Assembly: GCA_963989245.1 (NCBI GenBank)
Contig: OZ022344.1
Span: forward strand, 11,255,524-11,319,523
Origin: Nansenia antarctica
Taxonomy: Eukaryota > Chordata > Actinopteri > Argentiniformes > Microstomatidae
Direction of reading: 5' to 3'
Length of the DNA stretch: 64,000 nucleotides
Of this stretch, positions 1 to 11,427 are shown in pieces. The translations under genes and the position numbers were made by a program. The number at the start of each line of letters is the position of its first letter. The stretch's first letter is position 1. Below the pieces are notes generated by a model. It was not told the DNA's origin. It worked only from the letters and a program-made list of their open reading frames with translations, and did no database searches.

Positions 1-2568
1 CACTCTGTCAACTACTCGTAGCCAATCAAGGCTAAAAAAATGAGCAGCGGTTAGATGTGTCCTAGGGTTGAGGCCTAGCAGAAGCCTAACCAGTTTATTT
101 TGGGCTGTCTGGAGTCTTGTTTTATGGGCCTTTGTGGTTCTATAGTACCATGATGTTACGGCATAGTCGAAGTGACATTGAATGAGAGCTCCTGATAGGG
201 TCCTCAGTGTGTTTTTACTGACAAGTGAGGATATCCTGTACAAGAATCTAGTTCTATGGTTCACTTTTTTGATTACTTTTGCTGCCATTTTATCTCCGGA
301 AAGATTTGCCTCTAAGATGGAGCCCAGGTATGTAATATCCTCTTTTCTTGTGATATTAATGTTACCCACTTTTATTTTAAAATGTTCAGCCTTTCTGAGT
401 TTAGATGGGGATCCGTATAGGATGGTTTCAGTTTTACCTAGGTGTATTGATAGTTTATTGTCAGCTAGCCAGATGCAGATTCTACTCAGTTCAGTGCTTA
501 GCGCTTTTTCCACCTGCAATATGTCCCTGTCAGAGACCAGCAGAGCCGAGTCATCCGCGAACAGGAACAAATTGCAATCACATGCTGATGACATGTCATT
601 CACATATATTAGGAACAGTAAGGGTCCCAATATGCTTCCTTGTGGAACGCCGCAGGTCACTGGGAGGGGGGGGGACAGTGTTCCGTTCACACTAACCACC
701 TGTTCCCTCCCCTCTAAGTAGGATTGCATCCAGCTCACCGATGTTCTATCGAACCCAATTGCTTTCAGTTTATCTAACAATATGTGGTGATCTACTGTGT
801 CGAAGGCCTTCTGGAGGTCCAGCATGACCATGCCGCAGTACTTGCCCGAGTCCACCTCATGGTTGATGTGGTCGTTCAAATAGAGAAGGCATGTGTCAGT
901 GGAATGGGATGTTCTGAATCCTGATTGAAATTCATACATCAGATTTTTTTCGGTAAGGTACCTATCAACCTGTTCATAAACTATTTTTTCCATAAGTTTC
1001 GAGATGGAATTAAGAATAGAAACAGGTCGGTAGTTGCCTGGGTCTAATTTGCTTCCTTTTTTATACAGTGGGGTTACCCTTGCTATTTTAAAGTCAAGGG
1101 GGACGTGTCCCTGTTTGATGGAGAGGTTTATTATGTGGGTGATGATTGGGGTAATGGAGGCAGCTGAGTCTTTTAGAAATCTGGCTGGAATATTGTCATG
1201 GCCCGTGGCCTTTTCTGAGTGTAGAGCGCCCAGCTTTTTAAACACCTCATCGTTTGACACCATGGAGAGTTTAAAATCATCTTTGCGTACACCCAGTTTA
1301 TTGTAGAACGCACGGATGTGCTCTACACCATAACGCCCTGAGTGGGGTGGTAGATTGTTAACTAATTTGGTGGCTATGGTTGTAAAGAAAGTGTTTAAGC
1401 ACTTAGCCACATCCAGCTTGTCTGTAAGGAGAGAATCTCCAGATTTTATGCTGATGTTTGTAGACCTGGTTTTGAGTTTTTGGCTGCAACCTAGTTGGCT
1501 ATTAAGTAGCTTCCAAAGGTCACGTGGTTTGTTTAAGTTTTCTTCGATTTTGTTATCGAGGTATTCTTTCTTAGCAGATTTGGTCATGGTAATTACCTGA
1601 TTGCATAGTTTGTTGCATTGTTTTTTAATTTTCTCAAAGTGGGTTTTGTGATCTTCGTTTAAGTGTTTCACAAATTTTGATTTGCATTTTTGAACTTCAG
1701 AGCATTTTAGGTCTCTGACTTTCATAGCATTTAGAATGTCCGAATTCATCCATGGTTCCGATCGGGCTTTAACCCTGGTGGTTCTCATGGGGGCTATACT
1801 GTCAATAATATTTAGGAATTTGGTTTTGAAACCTAGCCATGCCTCTTCAACCTGTGTGCATTTTAGTTCATCTAACCAGTCTTGATTCTCCAGTTTATGG
1901 TTTAAGGCCTCACTAGAATAGGATTTAAGGGATCTAGTGGTTACAGTTTTATGACCGCCAGCCTTGGGTTTATGTTTTTTACGAGTGCAAAAGATCATGT
2001 AATGATCACTTAGCCCACATACAATAACCCCACTCTTGGAGATTTTGGACTCATCCGATGTTAGAATGAGATCTATGGTGGTTTGAGTAGAAATACACAC
2101 CCTAGTGGGTTTGGTAATTTGTTGACGGAGACCGTGTAATTCAGAAAACCTAGTGAAGGATTTGAAAACGGATGCTTCATTTCTGAGCATGTCCGTGTTC
2201 AAATCCCCAATAAGAATCTTTTCCACACAGTCAACGTCATCCAAGCACCCCTCAAGAATATCATAGAAATCACTCTGATCGGGAGGTCTGTAGATAGTAC
2301 CAACCAGCACCGGTTTTGCTTTGTTAAAGATAATTTCAACCCAAACAGATTCTAATTTGTCACGATTCAGGTCATTCCGGGTGTTAAAGATAATATCGTT
2401 GTGAATGTACATGCAGACACCACCCCCATACCTGTTCCTGTCGTTTCTGATGACTGTGTAGTTAGGGGGGGGGTCGTCGTGCAGACCGGTGCAGACCGGC
2501 AGCATAGGAGCACAGGTTTCATACAGGTTAGATTCTGTCATGGTCTGATAATGAAGCAGTGTTCTTTT
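1..2568 (-). CDS. Non-LTR retrotransposon (LINE) ORF2-like protein, 5'-truncated, continuing past the left edge
   Basis: Read on the minus strand, this frame has no stop from 2568 down to position 1; a stop lies at 2569-2571 and the first ATG is at 2541, giving at least 847 codons. In order it shows the C-terminal half of an APE-type endonuclease (GDLNTD near 2200, SDHYMI near 2005), a linker, then reverse transcriptase with DLQKAFDTVDHH near 800, GVPQGSILGP near 640 and the FADD catalytic motif at 550-561, followed by the thumb region. The N-terminal part of the endonuclease is missing, as expected from 5' truncation on insertion. It resembles the L2/CR1/Rex1 side of the jockey group, but I cannot fix the clade. 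The undamaged frame suggests a recent insertion. Confidence 0.9.
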
Positions 2569-2571
2569 TTA

Positions 2572-3600
2572 TTTGATGACTTGTTTGATCGATTGATAGC
2601 GTTCAAGTTCATTCAAGTTGTGAATGAATCGAGAGCGTCAATGCTTTTCTACGATACGGATGACGTGATCAGTCGTGAAGGGTTGTCCCATTTTTTAGGG
2701 GAACCACTACGGCTTGTGGCTCTGTTCCGAGGCCTTGGCTCCAAAGCGAGTGACTCCAAAACGAGCCGAAGTGGTAGAAAAGAGAATCGGGATTGGGCCT
2801 AATACCCCCCACCCGACTTTGCTAACTAACTGTACGTATTTAGTGAATGTAAAACTATTGGTTATAATACCGAGTGGGTTCTTCATCGCTTCATTTGTCG
2901 TCCTATGCCAAAAACCGGGGAAAAAAAAATTCACAAGACTTGTTTGGCTCGATTGCAAGGTTTCACAATTGCCGACATGAGGACCTTTTAATAGAACCGT
3001 GTCACATATGTAAACAAGTAGTCAGCTGACCTCTTCAGATGAGGAAAGCAGTCCATCATGTTATCCCACACCTACAACATGTGCAATGACATCAACAAGC
3101 ATGGTTTGACATCCATGGGTAATCTCTTTACTACCTTGTCACGATAAGATATTCCACCTCCATTACCGGTGTTTCCAAGTTTTGTAATAGTTTTCCATTA
3201 TATCATAAAGTCGTAATCATAAACGAACCCCATAATAAAACAGAGATAAGAGGAAATACAATGAATTCTAGTTAACAGCAATGGAAAAAAATAAAATAAA
3301 AATGTAGGCAGTCAAAATATTCCCACAGTCTGTAGTCTTTACCACACATCCGATAGCACCACCTCCACCTCAGACACACCACCTCAATAGAGCAAAACAG
3401 GGCACGGCCATAACACACATACACATTACCTTATTTAATATATGCAATTGGAGTTATACCAAATTATTAATAAATGCAATTATAGTTATATAAAATCATT
3501 CATAACTGCCATATACAGTACTATGAGGAAGTGTGTCCAAACTTTTGACTGGTACTGTAGTTATACAACATTATTGGCCTTCCACACATCATACTGTAAC
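2572..3600. other. No gene recognised
   Basis: Besides short chance ORFs I see nothing codable here. The stretch 2690-2830 looks like a degraded repeat end, but I cannot assign it. From about 3420 the DNA is AT-rich and leads into the 3' end of the arrestin-like gene. Confidence 0.5.
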
Positions 3601-3858
3601 ACTGTTACCCTGGTATTTATTGTAAAATGACAACCTTGTAATTAATACATTTAAATTATTAAATGTGTTCCCCACTTAATGATGTTTCCCTCATCTCATT
3701 CTTACATGAAAAATCATGGACCGTGGATAAATTAAAAAGACAAAAAAAAAATCTCTGCAAAAGAGTGGGTAGGATGAAATGGTGTGGTTTGACAAATGTA
3801 TGATGCAATGTGCATTTAAATCCACTGTATAATCCCTTTGCAATTCCCATTCAACTTC

Positions 3859-4077
3859 CTACTTCTTTTCCTCCATTCCTTCCTCACCAGTCTGACTTGG
3901 ATGGGTAGGCTGGTGGGAGTGGACCAGCGCCAAGTCCCAAATTGAAGTCCCAAATGCTACGTTAGAGTAAGGTGGCGGTGGCGGTGGCTGCTGCTGCTGA
4001 GGAGGCTGGGTGGCAGGAAGAACAACAATGGGCAGCTTGATCTCCAGGTCTCTGCTGAGTTTAATATCAAGAATGAC
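3859..4077 (-). CDS. Arrestin-like gene, last coding exon
   Basis: The acceptor is TTCTCCAG and the frame ends with TAG at 3859-3861. It begins VILDIKLSRDLEIKLPIVV, the final strands of the arrestin fold, then runs into a Gln/Pro-rich low-complexity stretch and an acidic tail. A minus-strand AATAAA at about 3616-3621 could be the polyadenylation signal. Confidence 0.85.
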   Translation of the reverse strand, partial: VILDIKLSRDLEIKLPIVVLPATQPPQQQQPPPPPPYSNVAFGTSIWDLALVHSHQPTHPSQTGEEGMEEKK

Positions 4078-5393
4078 CTGGAGAAAAGGAACACATATTG
4101 ACCAAAAATTAAGAAAGGTTGATTTTGTTGCGTTGGTCCACAGCAAGGACAGGTGAAAACATATAGTAGGCTAAACTTCATGTATACAGCGGAGAGATAC
4201 TGTACTGTACCTTCAGTCTGTACTCTAACTTGACTATGGGGCACTTGAAAATGGTGGCAGAGAGCTGTGGAGGGATGTTCAGAATTTTGGTATTGTTCTG
4301 CCGGGTACCAGCAGGTAGTGGATCGCCCTTCTCCTTCAAGATGTTGTTAGTGTAGACTCTCCTCTCGCTCTGGGCATAAAAACTCTGCTTCTCATATAAG
4401 CGGAACTTGGGGGTTACTGAGCGAGTGGAGTTGTTGACAATTTCAGTTCGTACTTTTAGCTCCTCTCCTGTAAAATGGGGAAACATGTATCATTTTCTTT
4501 TACATTACATTTACTGATGTCCTTCGCAAAGATAACAGGCTACACGTGTAGTGGTGGCCTTATAGATAGTGAGTTGGATTGGTGATCAGAAGGTCATGAG
4601 TTCAAATCCCACCTAGGAACACCACCCCTAGTGTGCCCTTGAGTAAGGCACTTAGCCCTAAGTTACTCCAGGGAGACTGGCCCTGTAATCTCTCGTTTTA
4701 AATCGTTTTGGATAAAAGGGTCTAAATGGTTGAAATGTACTGTAACATGTGGTGATATATTAATACTGTTAATACTGTAACTATTTTGTCACACCCATCA
4801 TTGTGCCAACCACATTAAAAGTGTGAGCATTAGTTACTGTATTTTCAAGAGGGAGTGAAATAAAAAGCTATAACAAAAGGAAGCAGAAGGAGATCAAATG
4901 TAAATCAAGTCAGTTTTGCACGTTAGTGTAGCTTTTGTTGTTTGCCTCATTCCCTTCTAAACCGGCTTCCCTAGGCTTGAGTCTAGCTCTACTACACATC
5001 ATGTGTCATACAAATCCTCACCTTGCAGGTATCCCATCCTCTCTGTGTGGACGTTCAAAGAGACATTTCCAGATGCAAAGAATGTGACGTCCTTATCCTT
5101 GCTATCATCCTGAGGTTCCTAAAGGATATGACAAATAGTAGTTACGGAGATCTTGACCCATTTGAGTTTTGGGATGGGACACAAACATTCTTGCTACCGT
5201 ATGTGAAAAGCGAGAATGTGTGAATATGAGACTGACCCTTACCATTAGATCAGAGATCAGGGACATGTCCTGCTGTGAAACCAAGGTGAACTCACTCTTG
5301 GCTTTGCTGTCCACCCTCATTGACCTGGTCAACCTGGCCTCTAAGGAGTAGATGATTTTACCAAGTGTACCCTTGAAGGAGGTTGGCATATCC
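3859..5393 (-). CDS. Alpha-arrestin (ARRDC-type) gene, four 3' coding exons
   Basis: Four minus-strand exons join in phase: 5243-5393, 5022-5109, 4209-4467 and 3859-4077, with GT-AG borders. Together they encode about 238 residues of an arrestin domain-containing protein, from the end of the N-terminal arrestin fold (DMPTSFKGTLGKIIYSLEAR) through the C-terminal fold (VRTEIVNNSTR, PPQLSATIF, LEYRLK) to a tail rich in Gln and Pro. Family members are membrane-associated adaptors that link cargo to NEDD4-type ubiquitin ligases through PPxY motifs; here the tail has PPPPPPY but I see no clear PPxY. The exons for roughly the first 100 residues are not found between 5394 and the DIRS element at 7415. 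The locus may be truncated, or may have a very long first intron. The exact paralogue is uncertain. Confidence 0.85.
4209..4467 (-). CDS. Arrestin-like gene, third visible coding exon (C-terminal arrestin fold)
   Basis: The acceptor is TTTTACAG and the donor GTACAG. The 259-nt exon encodes most of the C-terminal arrestin domain (GEELKVRTEIVNNSTR to KLEYRLK), the best conserved part of the family, and shows no internal stop. Confidence 0.88.
4546..4745 (+). repeat. tRNA-derived SINE (fish type)
   Basis: The element has a Pol III B box (GTTCAAATCCC at about 4600), a less clear A box upstream, the middle block GTGCCCTTGAGTAAGGCACTT typical of a widespread teleost SINE, and a tail GTTTTGGATAAAAGGGTCT shared with fish L2-type LINEs. 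It sits in the intron between the third and second visible exons of the arrestin-like gene, in the opposite orientation. Confidence 0.85.
5022..5109 (-). CDS. Arrestin-like gene, second visible coding exon
   Basis: This 88-nt exon begins after ACCTCAG and ends with donor GTGAGG. It encodes DDSKDKDVTFFASGNVSL onward to YLQ, the hinge between the two arrestin folds, and joins in phase to both neighbours. Confidence 0.85.
5243..5393 (-). CDS. Arrestin-like gene, first visible coding exon
   Basis: The acceptor is CCCTCAG at 5394-5400 and the donor GTAAGG follows at 5242. The exon starts in phase 2 and ends in phase 0 and carries DMPTSFKG, a hallmark of the alpha-arrestin N-terminal fold. Because it opens in mid-codon, at least one upstream exon is required. 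Confidence 0.85.
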
Positions 5394-5402
5394 CTGAGGG
5401 AG

Positions 5403-5478
5403 ATAGAGTAGGGTGGTAGAGTAGAGTAGGGTGGTAGAGTAGAGTAGGGTGGTAGAGTAGAGTAGGGAGGTAGAGTAG
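5403..5478. repeat. Short tandem repeat, GGTAGAGTAGAGTAG type
   Basis: Three to four imperfect copies of an approximately 21-bp GTAGAGTAGAGTAGGGTG unit lie just upstream of the first visible arrestin-like exon. No function is suggested. Confidence 0.8.
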
Positions 5479-5644
5479 GGCGAGTTCAGGCCAACAAACC
5501 CTGTATGTTTACAGGAAAACAAACATCTTGAATACACTTAAAGGGTCAATCTGGGATTCAAACAACAACAAAGTGGTCTCCCTGCCACTTATTTTGCCAA
5601 ACAGCTGAGGGGTGGGGCTGGAGAAATGTTACCACTCTCATATC

Positions 5645-6155
5645 CTGTTACGGAGCCCCTCCACTCTGCTCGAGCAGGTCATTTTCCTGGACCTGTCTGC
5701 TGCCTTTGACACAGTAAACCACCAGATCCTTCTCTCCACCCTCTCTGGCTCTGCACTCTCCTAGTTTGCATCCTACCTGGCTGATCGCTCTTACCAGAGG
5801 AACGCTTTCCTCTCCATGAGCCCTCACCACTGGGGTCCCCCAGGGCTTCCTTCTAGGGCCCTTACTGTTCTCCCACTACACCAAATCTCTTGGCTCAGTA
5901 ATTTCTCCTACCACTGCTATGCAGACGACACGTAACTCTTCCTCTCTTTCCTCTCCTCTGTCTCACAGGGGGCAACACATATCTCTGTGTGTCTTGCAGA
6001 CATCTCTGTCTGGAAGTCAGCCCACCACCTCAAGTTCAACCTTAACAAGACTGAGCTACTCTCTGGGAAAGCCTGCCCTCACCAATACTTCTCCTTCTCG
6101 CTTTGGATAAAGGCTTGCTTGCATTTTTGCTAAATGCCAAAAATGTAAATGTAAA
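5645..6155 (+). pseudogene. Decayed L2-like LINE fragment with fish tail
   Basis: A plus-strand reverse-transcriptase remnant carries VIFLDLSAAFDTVNHQILL (RT motif A) at about 5675-5735, then stops and frameshifts. It ends near 6100-6155 with GGATAAAGGCTTGCTTGCAT and a run of AATGTAAATG, the 3' tail shared by fish L2 elements and their SINEs. Confidence 0.8.
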
Positions 6156-6279
6156 TTCATATTTGGAGCTATGAATGCAAGGACTGATCATCCATGAGAT
6201 CAAGATTATAGTTTTTAACCATGTTTAGAAACTATACACGGTGTGTTTACAATTACATACATTACAATAGAGTAAATTA

Positions 6280-7160
6280 TACAACAGTTAGTTCCGACCA
6301 AGTAATTTGATTGGACAAGAGGCATTCCATGAGTGCCGATAGATATACAGTATAACAGCACTTGGACTTTTAACTATATGTATCACTCCGCCGCACAGGT
6401 GTTCTATTAAATGACTGTTAAATAGACTACATTAACGGTCGTTATCTATCAGATTATCTATCAGTGTGTTGGTTTCAAACAAAGATGGATATATTTCCAA
6501 ACATAACATTTGAGTTAAATTATGAATGGTCATCAGAAGAGGATGAATGTGTTTTGCAGGTCTGAAAGCTTGCTAAAAAGTTACTGGAGACCATCCACCG
6601 AGAACAGGAAACGATGGAGCAATGTTATTGGATGGAGCAAAATTATTATGTACTATCTGATCGCATTCACACATTCACACATTCACCACCAAAGCGACTG
6701 TCAACCGAGTCATATTTCACTGGTTGCACAATGAATGGAAACGTACAGATAAATGTACACGATACAAAGTAGCTAGCCTACGGATGTTTGTGTTCAGGTT
6801 ACTAGGCAACAGTCCAGTTGTAGTTCAGTTGCGAAACATTTTTTTGTTGGTGGAGCCAAAATAAATGATTAAATAAACAAACAAATCATAATCTGTTGTC
6901 GCTTATTACTGTTAACTAATAAATGGCGCTGTAGAACTGTCTTCGGCTGGGATTGGGATTGGTCTGCGGCCTCGTACCTACGACCGGATCACAGCCATGC
7001 TGATATTCAGTATAACAGCACTCCCTCTTCTGTGATATTGCTTAATTATACAACAGTTAGTTCCGACCAAGTGATTTGATTGGACAAGAGGCATTCCATA
7101 ACAGTATAACAGCACTGGGACTATATGTATCACTCCGCCGCACAGGTGTTCTTAGATTTT
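6280..7160. repeat. Direct repeat pair of unknown family
   Basis: About 130 bp at 6280-6412 recur at 7048-7152, including ACAACAGTTAGTTCCGACCA and CACTCCGCCGCACAGGTGTTC. The second copy has a small internal deletion. The DNA between them (6425-7040) has no recognised gene; a short plus-strand frame beginning at about 6485 has no family resemblance that I can see. Confidence 0.7.
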
Positions 7161-7239
7161 GGGTTCTGATGAGGTAAAACAGTTGATCTAAACTAACAAG
7201 GCATGTGTAAATAATATTCCGCAAGAATCAATGGCTGTA

Positions 7240-7241
<2 letters not shown>

Positions 7242-7290
<49 letters not shown>
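7242..7290. repeat. (AT)n microsatellite
   Basis: About 24 uninterrupted AT dinucleotides. No other feature is associated. Confidence 0.95.
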
Positions 7291-7414
7291 CAGCGTCTTC
7301 CCTACAGCTGTCAGGCTACTGACAGACCCCGGTGGTAGCCTTGCACTCTAGCCCCCACCCCTCCACCCCCCAACAGGATGAACTTGGCACCCCCCCACCC
7401 CCCCATACCACTCA

Positions 7415-7561
7415 GTTCTATATCGTGGAGCTCCGCCCCATAGGGGAGCTCTGCTCCTATTGGTTTACCCCGCTACCTAAAGTAGCCAATGACTGAATTT
7501 TTCAATGTCTGCGCCCGCCTGGGGTGCTATATAAAGGGGCGTACTTCGCTCCATCATTCTC
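7415..7561 (+). repeat. DIRS left inverted terminal repeat with TATA-like promoter
   Basis: It contains GCTCCTATTGGTTTACCCCG, a TATATAAA box at 7528-7535 and GGGGCGTACTTCGCTCCATC. The same block is present inverted at 13308-13430. The TATA box about 120 bp before the first ATG (7650) is a plausible promoter for the element. Confidence 0.85.
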
Positions 7562-7649
7562 CCAAAAAGTTCAGCACGGGTTTATATCTGAAGACTGAGA
7601 AGGACGACTACTAAGACTGGAGAACCCGCCAGACTTTTCCCTTCAAGAT

Positions 7650-9531
7650 ATGGATCGTCCGCCGCCTATGGAGAAGTTCCTCCGGGACGCCTACCGCTGC
7701 GACTTCCAAGCAGCGGAGGACACTTTTCAGCGGAGGAGACTTTTCCCTTCAGCGATGGATCGTCCGCCGCCGACCACGAAGAAGTTCCTCCGGGACACCT
7801 GCCGCTGCGATTTCCTAGCAGCGGAGGACAAGCACGCGGCCCTGACATCACGCCGCCCTCACCCAGCTGAGTGGTCGGTGCCGGTGTCAGGGTCAGAAAG
7901 CTCTGATGAGAGCGAGCGGCAGGTAGAGGCTCACGAGCTCCCCGCCCTCGCCCCCCCATCACTCCACCACGACTTCCAGGGCCTCCTGGAAGCTGCGGCA
8001 GGCGTGTTGGCAATTCCCTGTCCCGCCTCCCCTCCCCCAACGGAGTCCTTCTTGGAGAAGGACCTGTTTTACGGGAAGAGGACGAAGCGACAGGACCAAC
8101 CTCCTAACGCTGTCCTCCCGGGCTTAGATAAGTTCGTGGAGGACAAGTGGGGAGAACCACTCACAGGCAGGGCGCCAGTGAAGGCGTTCCTGCCCTTTAC
8201 CAGAGTGGAGGGGCTCGCGGAGGGGATGACCGACGGCTCCCCGCCGCTCGAACCAGCGCTAGCCGCCTACTTGGTACCGGGGTCCAGCGCCTGGTCGGTG
8301 CCTAAAAAACCTATGCTGCCCAACCAGCGTGACAGGTTTAACGCCACCCTGGTAGACAAGAGCTACGCTCTCGGTGCGCAGGCGGCGGCAGCGGCGAATA
8401 ACATCGCTGTGTTTAACGCCGCCATTGCGAAAATCACCACAGACCGACCCAACGGTCTGTCTGCAGCGGAGGCGGAGCTTCTGAGCAAGCTCAGTGCTGC
8501 GACGATGTACCTGGCCCAGGGCGTCGCGGTTTGTGGGGGTCGCCTGATGGCTAACGCGGTGGTGCAGCAGCGACAGATGTGGCTGTCTCTCACCACCATG
8601 ACCGGGGCGGACCGGATGGCCCTACTGAATGCTCCAATAGAGAGACAAGGGCTATTCGGTCCCGCCATGGACACCATGACGAAGCGCCTGGCCGCAATGG
8701 AGGAGGCTAAGAAGCACCTTGCCAGCCACCTCCCCCTCCAGCGACCCTCCACCTCTTCTTCTTCCGCCGTGGTGACGACTAGACCGTCAACGGCTGTGAA
8801 ACGGAGGTTTCGGCGTGATGCGGCACTGGCTCTACCTCTACCGACGGAGCCATGCCCCACTCGGCATCCCCAGCCCCCGCCGCTGACCACTGGGAGGGCC
8901 CGCTACGGCCCCCCACGACAGCGTGGCCCGGTTTCACTGGCGGAGGGGTCGGTAATGACCCCACCACCGGTTTCCTCTTCATGGCTGCTACCTCATAAAG
9001 AGGCAAAAGAAGGAAAATCCCCACCTTACTTTTTCAGTAAAGGAGATTTTCCAATGTTATCTACCAGAGCGGAGACCCGCCTGCCTTGTCGGAGCGTGGT
9101 CCAATCGCTACCGGTTAGAAACAAAGCGGAGACTGGCCCAGCTTACCAGTGTGTGGCCAGCTCTCTGCCTAACAGACTTACCCCTATCACGACACAAACG
9201 GGGTTAAACACCCCTGTCTGTAGCCGTATAGAGGGACCGTTATCTACCAGAGCGGAGACCCGCCTGCCTTGTCGGAGCGTGGTCCAATCGCTACCGGTTA
9301 GAAACAAAGCGGAGACTGGCCCAGCTTACCAGCGTGTGGCCAGCTCTCTGCCTAACAGACTTACCCCTATCACGACACAAACGGGGTTAAACACCCCTGT
9401 CTGTAGCCGTATAGAGGGACCGTTATTTACATCAAAAACCCCTCCATGTCTATCAGGATCTGGCCCAGTTCATGAGCGTGCGGCCGGTTCTTTGATTATC
9501 AGGCATAATAAACCTGCGTCAATAAAGGGCA
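7650..9531 (+). CDS. DIRS gag-like protein region
   Basis: The frame opens at ATG 7650. Its first 60 residues hold a tandem duplication: MDRPPPMEKFLRD is repeated as MDRPPPTTKKFLRD. The middle (VPKKPMLPNQRDRFNATLVD, then an alanine-rich helical stretch) resembles the gag-like ORF of vertebrate DIRS elements, which is followed by Pro/Arg-rich sequence. Near 9057-9422 a 183-bp segment (61 codons) is duplicated in frame. The same frame stays open to 11420 because a downstream deletion fuses it to the RT frame, giving one 1256-codon reading frame that I regard as an artefact of the damage. Confidence 0.75.
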
Positions 9532-9966
9532 TTGTTACACATAACAAACAGACGGCAGCCCATCCCTTTCGAAATGACCCCACCTTGGGCTGTGCCACCT
9601 CCTCGGTGTGCAGCGGCGGCTGGGGTCATACAGAAATTCAAGCTTTTTCTGTCGACTGCACCACAACAGACGGCCCAGCCGCTGTCGTTGCGTTATGCAG
9701 AATGGCTAGAAGGGGCAGGTATTCTGTCGGGCTGGCTGGACAGGACATTGAGGAGGGGATATGCACTACAGGGCGTGAGAGAGACTGTTTTGTCCTGCCC
9801 GATAAAAACACGTGCGCTCCAGGAGGAGATTACGAATCTCCTAACAAAGGGCGCAGTGACAATGGTTCCGAAGGACCAGTGGGACATGGGGTGGTACTCC
9901 CCGTATTTCCTTGTCCCAAAGAAATCCGGAGGCATGAGACCCATACTAGATACGGAATCAGCATAG
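9532..9966 (+). pseudogene. DIRS reverse transcriptase, N-terminal part, cut by a deletion
   Basis: In a different frame from gag, this segment gives the start of the RT domain: ITNLLTKGAVTMVPKD, GWYSPYFLVPKKSGGMRPIL, then a stop at 9964-9966. In related elements the sequence after RPILD continues for roughly 30 residues before ISIDLRDAYFHVPI. Here those residues are absent and the two parts are in different frames, so a deletion of non-triplet length at about 9950-9957 removed them. Confidence 0.8.
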
Positions 9967-11420
9967 ACCTGAGGGACGCGTATTTTCATGTGCCAATCAC
10001 AGAGAGGCACAGGAAATTTCTACGTTTTGCCTTCCAAGGGAAGGTTTACGAGTACACGCGCCTGCCCTTCGGGTACGCGCTTGCTCCTCGAACTTTCTCC
10101 AAATGCGTGCAGACAGCACTCGAACCACTGAGGCGAAACGGGATACGCATATTAGCATATCTCGACGACCTACTGGTCTTGGCCCAATGCCCAAATCGAG
10201 CCATTCGGGACGCAACCTCACTGGTGCAGCACCTCACTCAGCTGGGGTTAGCTGTCAACTGGACGAAGAGTGCTCCGTGGCCGGCTCAACGGTTTTCCTA
10301 TCTAGGCATTCAGTTGGATACTGCCAAGATGAGGGCCAGTTTATCGGCACCACGGAGAGCGACACTGACGTCAGCTCTCCGGGTGTGTCGAGTGACAAAT
10401 ACAATCACCGCTCTGTCAATGATGTCCTTACTAGGACTGATGTCTGCAGCCCATGTAGTGGTCCCCTTAGGCCTATTACACATGCGCAGACTGCAGAGGT
10501 GGTTCGCACGACTGCGACTGGATCCAGTGAGACACCGTCGCAAGTTGATTGTAATACCGAGATCGGTCAAAACCGACCTGAGCTACTGGAGAGACCCGCG
10601 CGGAGTCGCCATGGGCAGACCGGCATCCCACTACCCAGTCTTCACGGACGCGTCGTTGACTGGGTGGGGAGGAGTGTGTCAGGCAGGTTCGGTGGCAGGA
10701 AGATGGGGACCGTTGGAGACGCGTCACATCAACCTGCTGGAACTCGAGGCGGTGAAGTTAACGCTACTTCATTTTGCCCCGGTGTTAAAGGATCTGGACG
10801 TGTTAGTCAGATCCGACAACAGGACAACAGTAGCATACATCAATCGTCAAGGGGGAGTACGCTCAGCGTCACTTCATCGCCTAGCGACAGATGTATGGCT
10901 GTGGGCTGTCACACACCTGAGTTCGCTAAAAGCTCTCCACATTCCAGGTCTGCTCAACGAAGGAGCAGATCTGTTATCACGGGGAGGCCCGAGGGACGAC
11001 GACTGGAGGTTAGCACCCTCCATTGTGTCTCTGATTTGGGCACGGTTCGGGCAAGCAGAAGTGGATCTGTTTGCGTCACGGACGAATGCGCAGTGTCGCC
11101 TTTGGTTCTCCCTGCGCGAACAGGACAACCCGCCATTGGGAGTCGATGCATTCGCACACCACCCATGGCCGAGGGTCCTGTTATACGCGTTCCCACCCCT
11201 GACATCTATCCTCCCACTGTTGGCACGAGTGAGGTCAGAGAGGCTAGAGTTAATTCTTGTAGCCCCGGACCGTCCCGGAGCCCCGTGGTTTCCGGAACTG
11301 ATGGAGATGTTGGTAGAGGGCCCATGGCCCATACCTCATCGACAAAATGCACTCTCTCAAGCCAGAGGCTTGGTGAGGGGGCCGCCTATGATGGGGGTCC
11401 CCTCATGGCCTGGTTACTGA
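9958..11420 (+). CDS. DIRS reverse transcriptase (palm) and RNase H, C-terminal part
   Basis: After the deletion the RT resumes with ISIDLRDAYFHVPI (motif A), RLPFGYALAPRTFSKCV, and the catalytic LAYLDDLLVLA at about 10155. RNase H follows with FTDASLTGWGG (about 10640), LELEAVKLTL and VRSDNRTTVAYINRQGG (about 10810), and then a conserved extension (QAEVDLFASRTNAQC, GVDAFAHHPW) seen in many DIRS pol proteins. It is in the same frame as gag. I cannot confirm whether the extension includes the methyltransferase-like domain reported for some DIRS elements. Confidence 0.85.
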
Positions 11421-11427
11421 GAGGGAT

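Noticed and set aside
6522..6734. Small plus-strand ORF between the direct repeats at 6280 and 7048
   Set aside because: No domain, and it lies within repetitive surroundings; it could be a fragment of an unknown element but I cannot support a gene.
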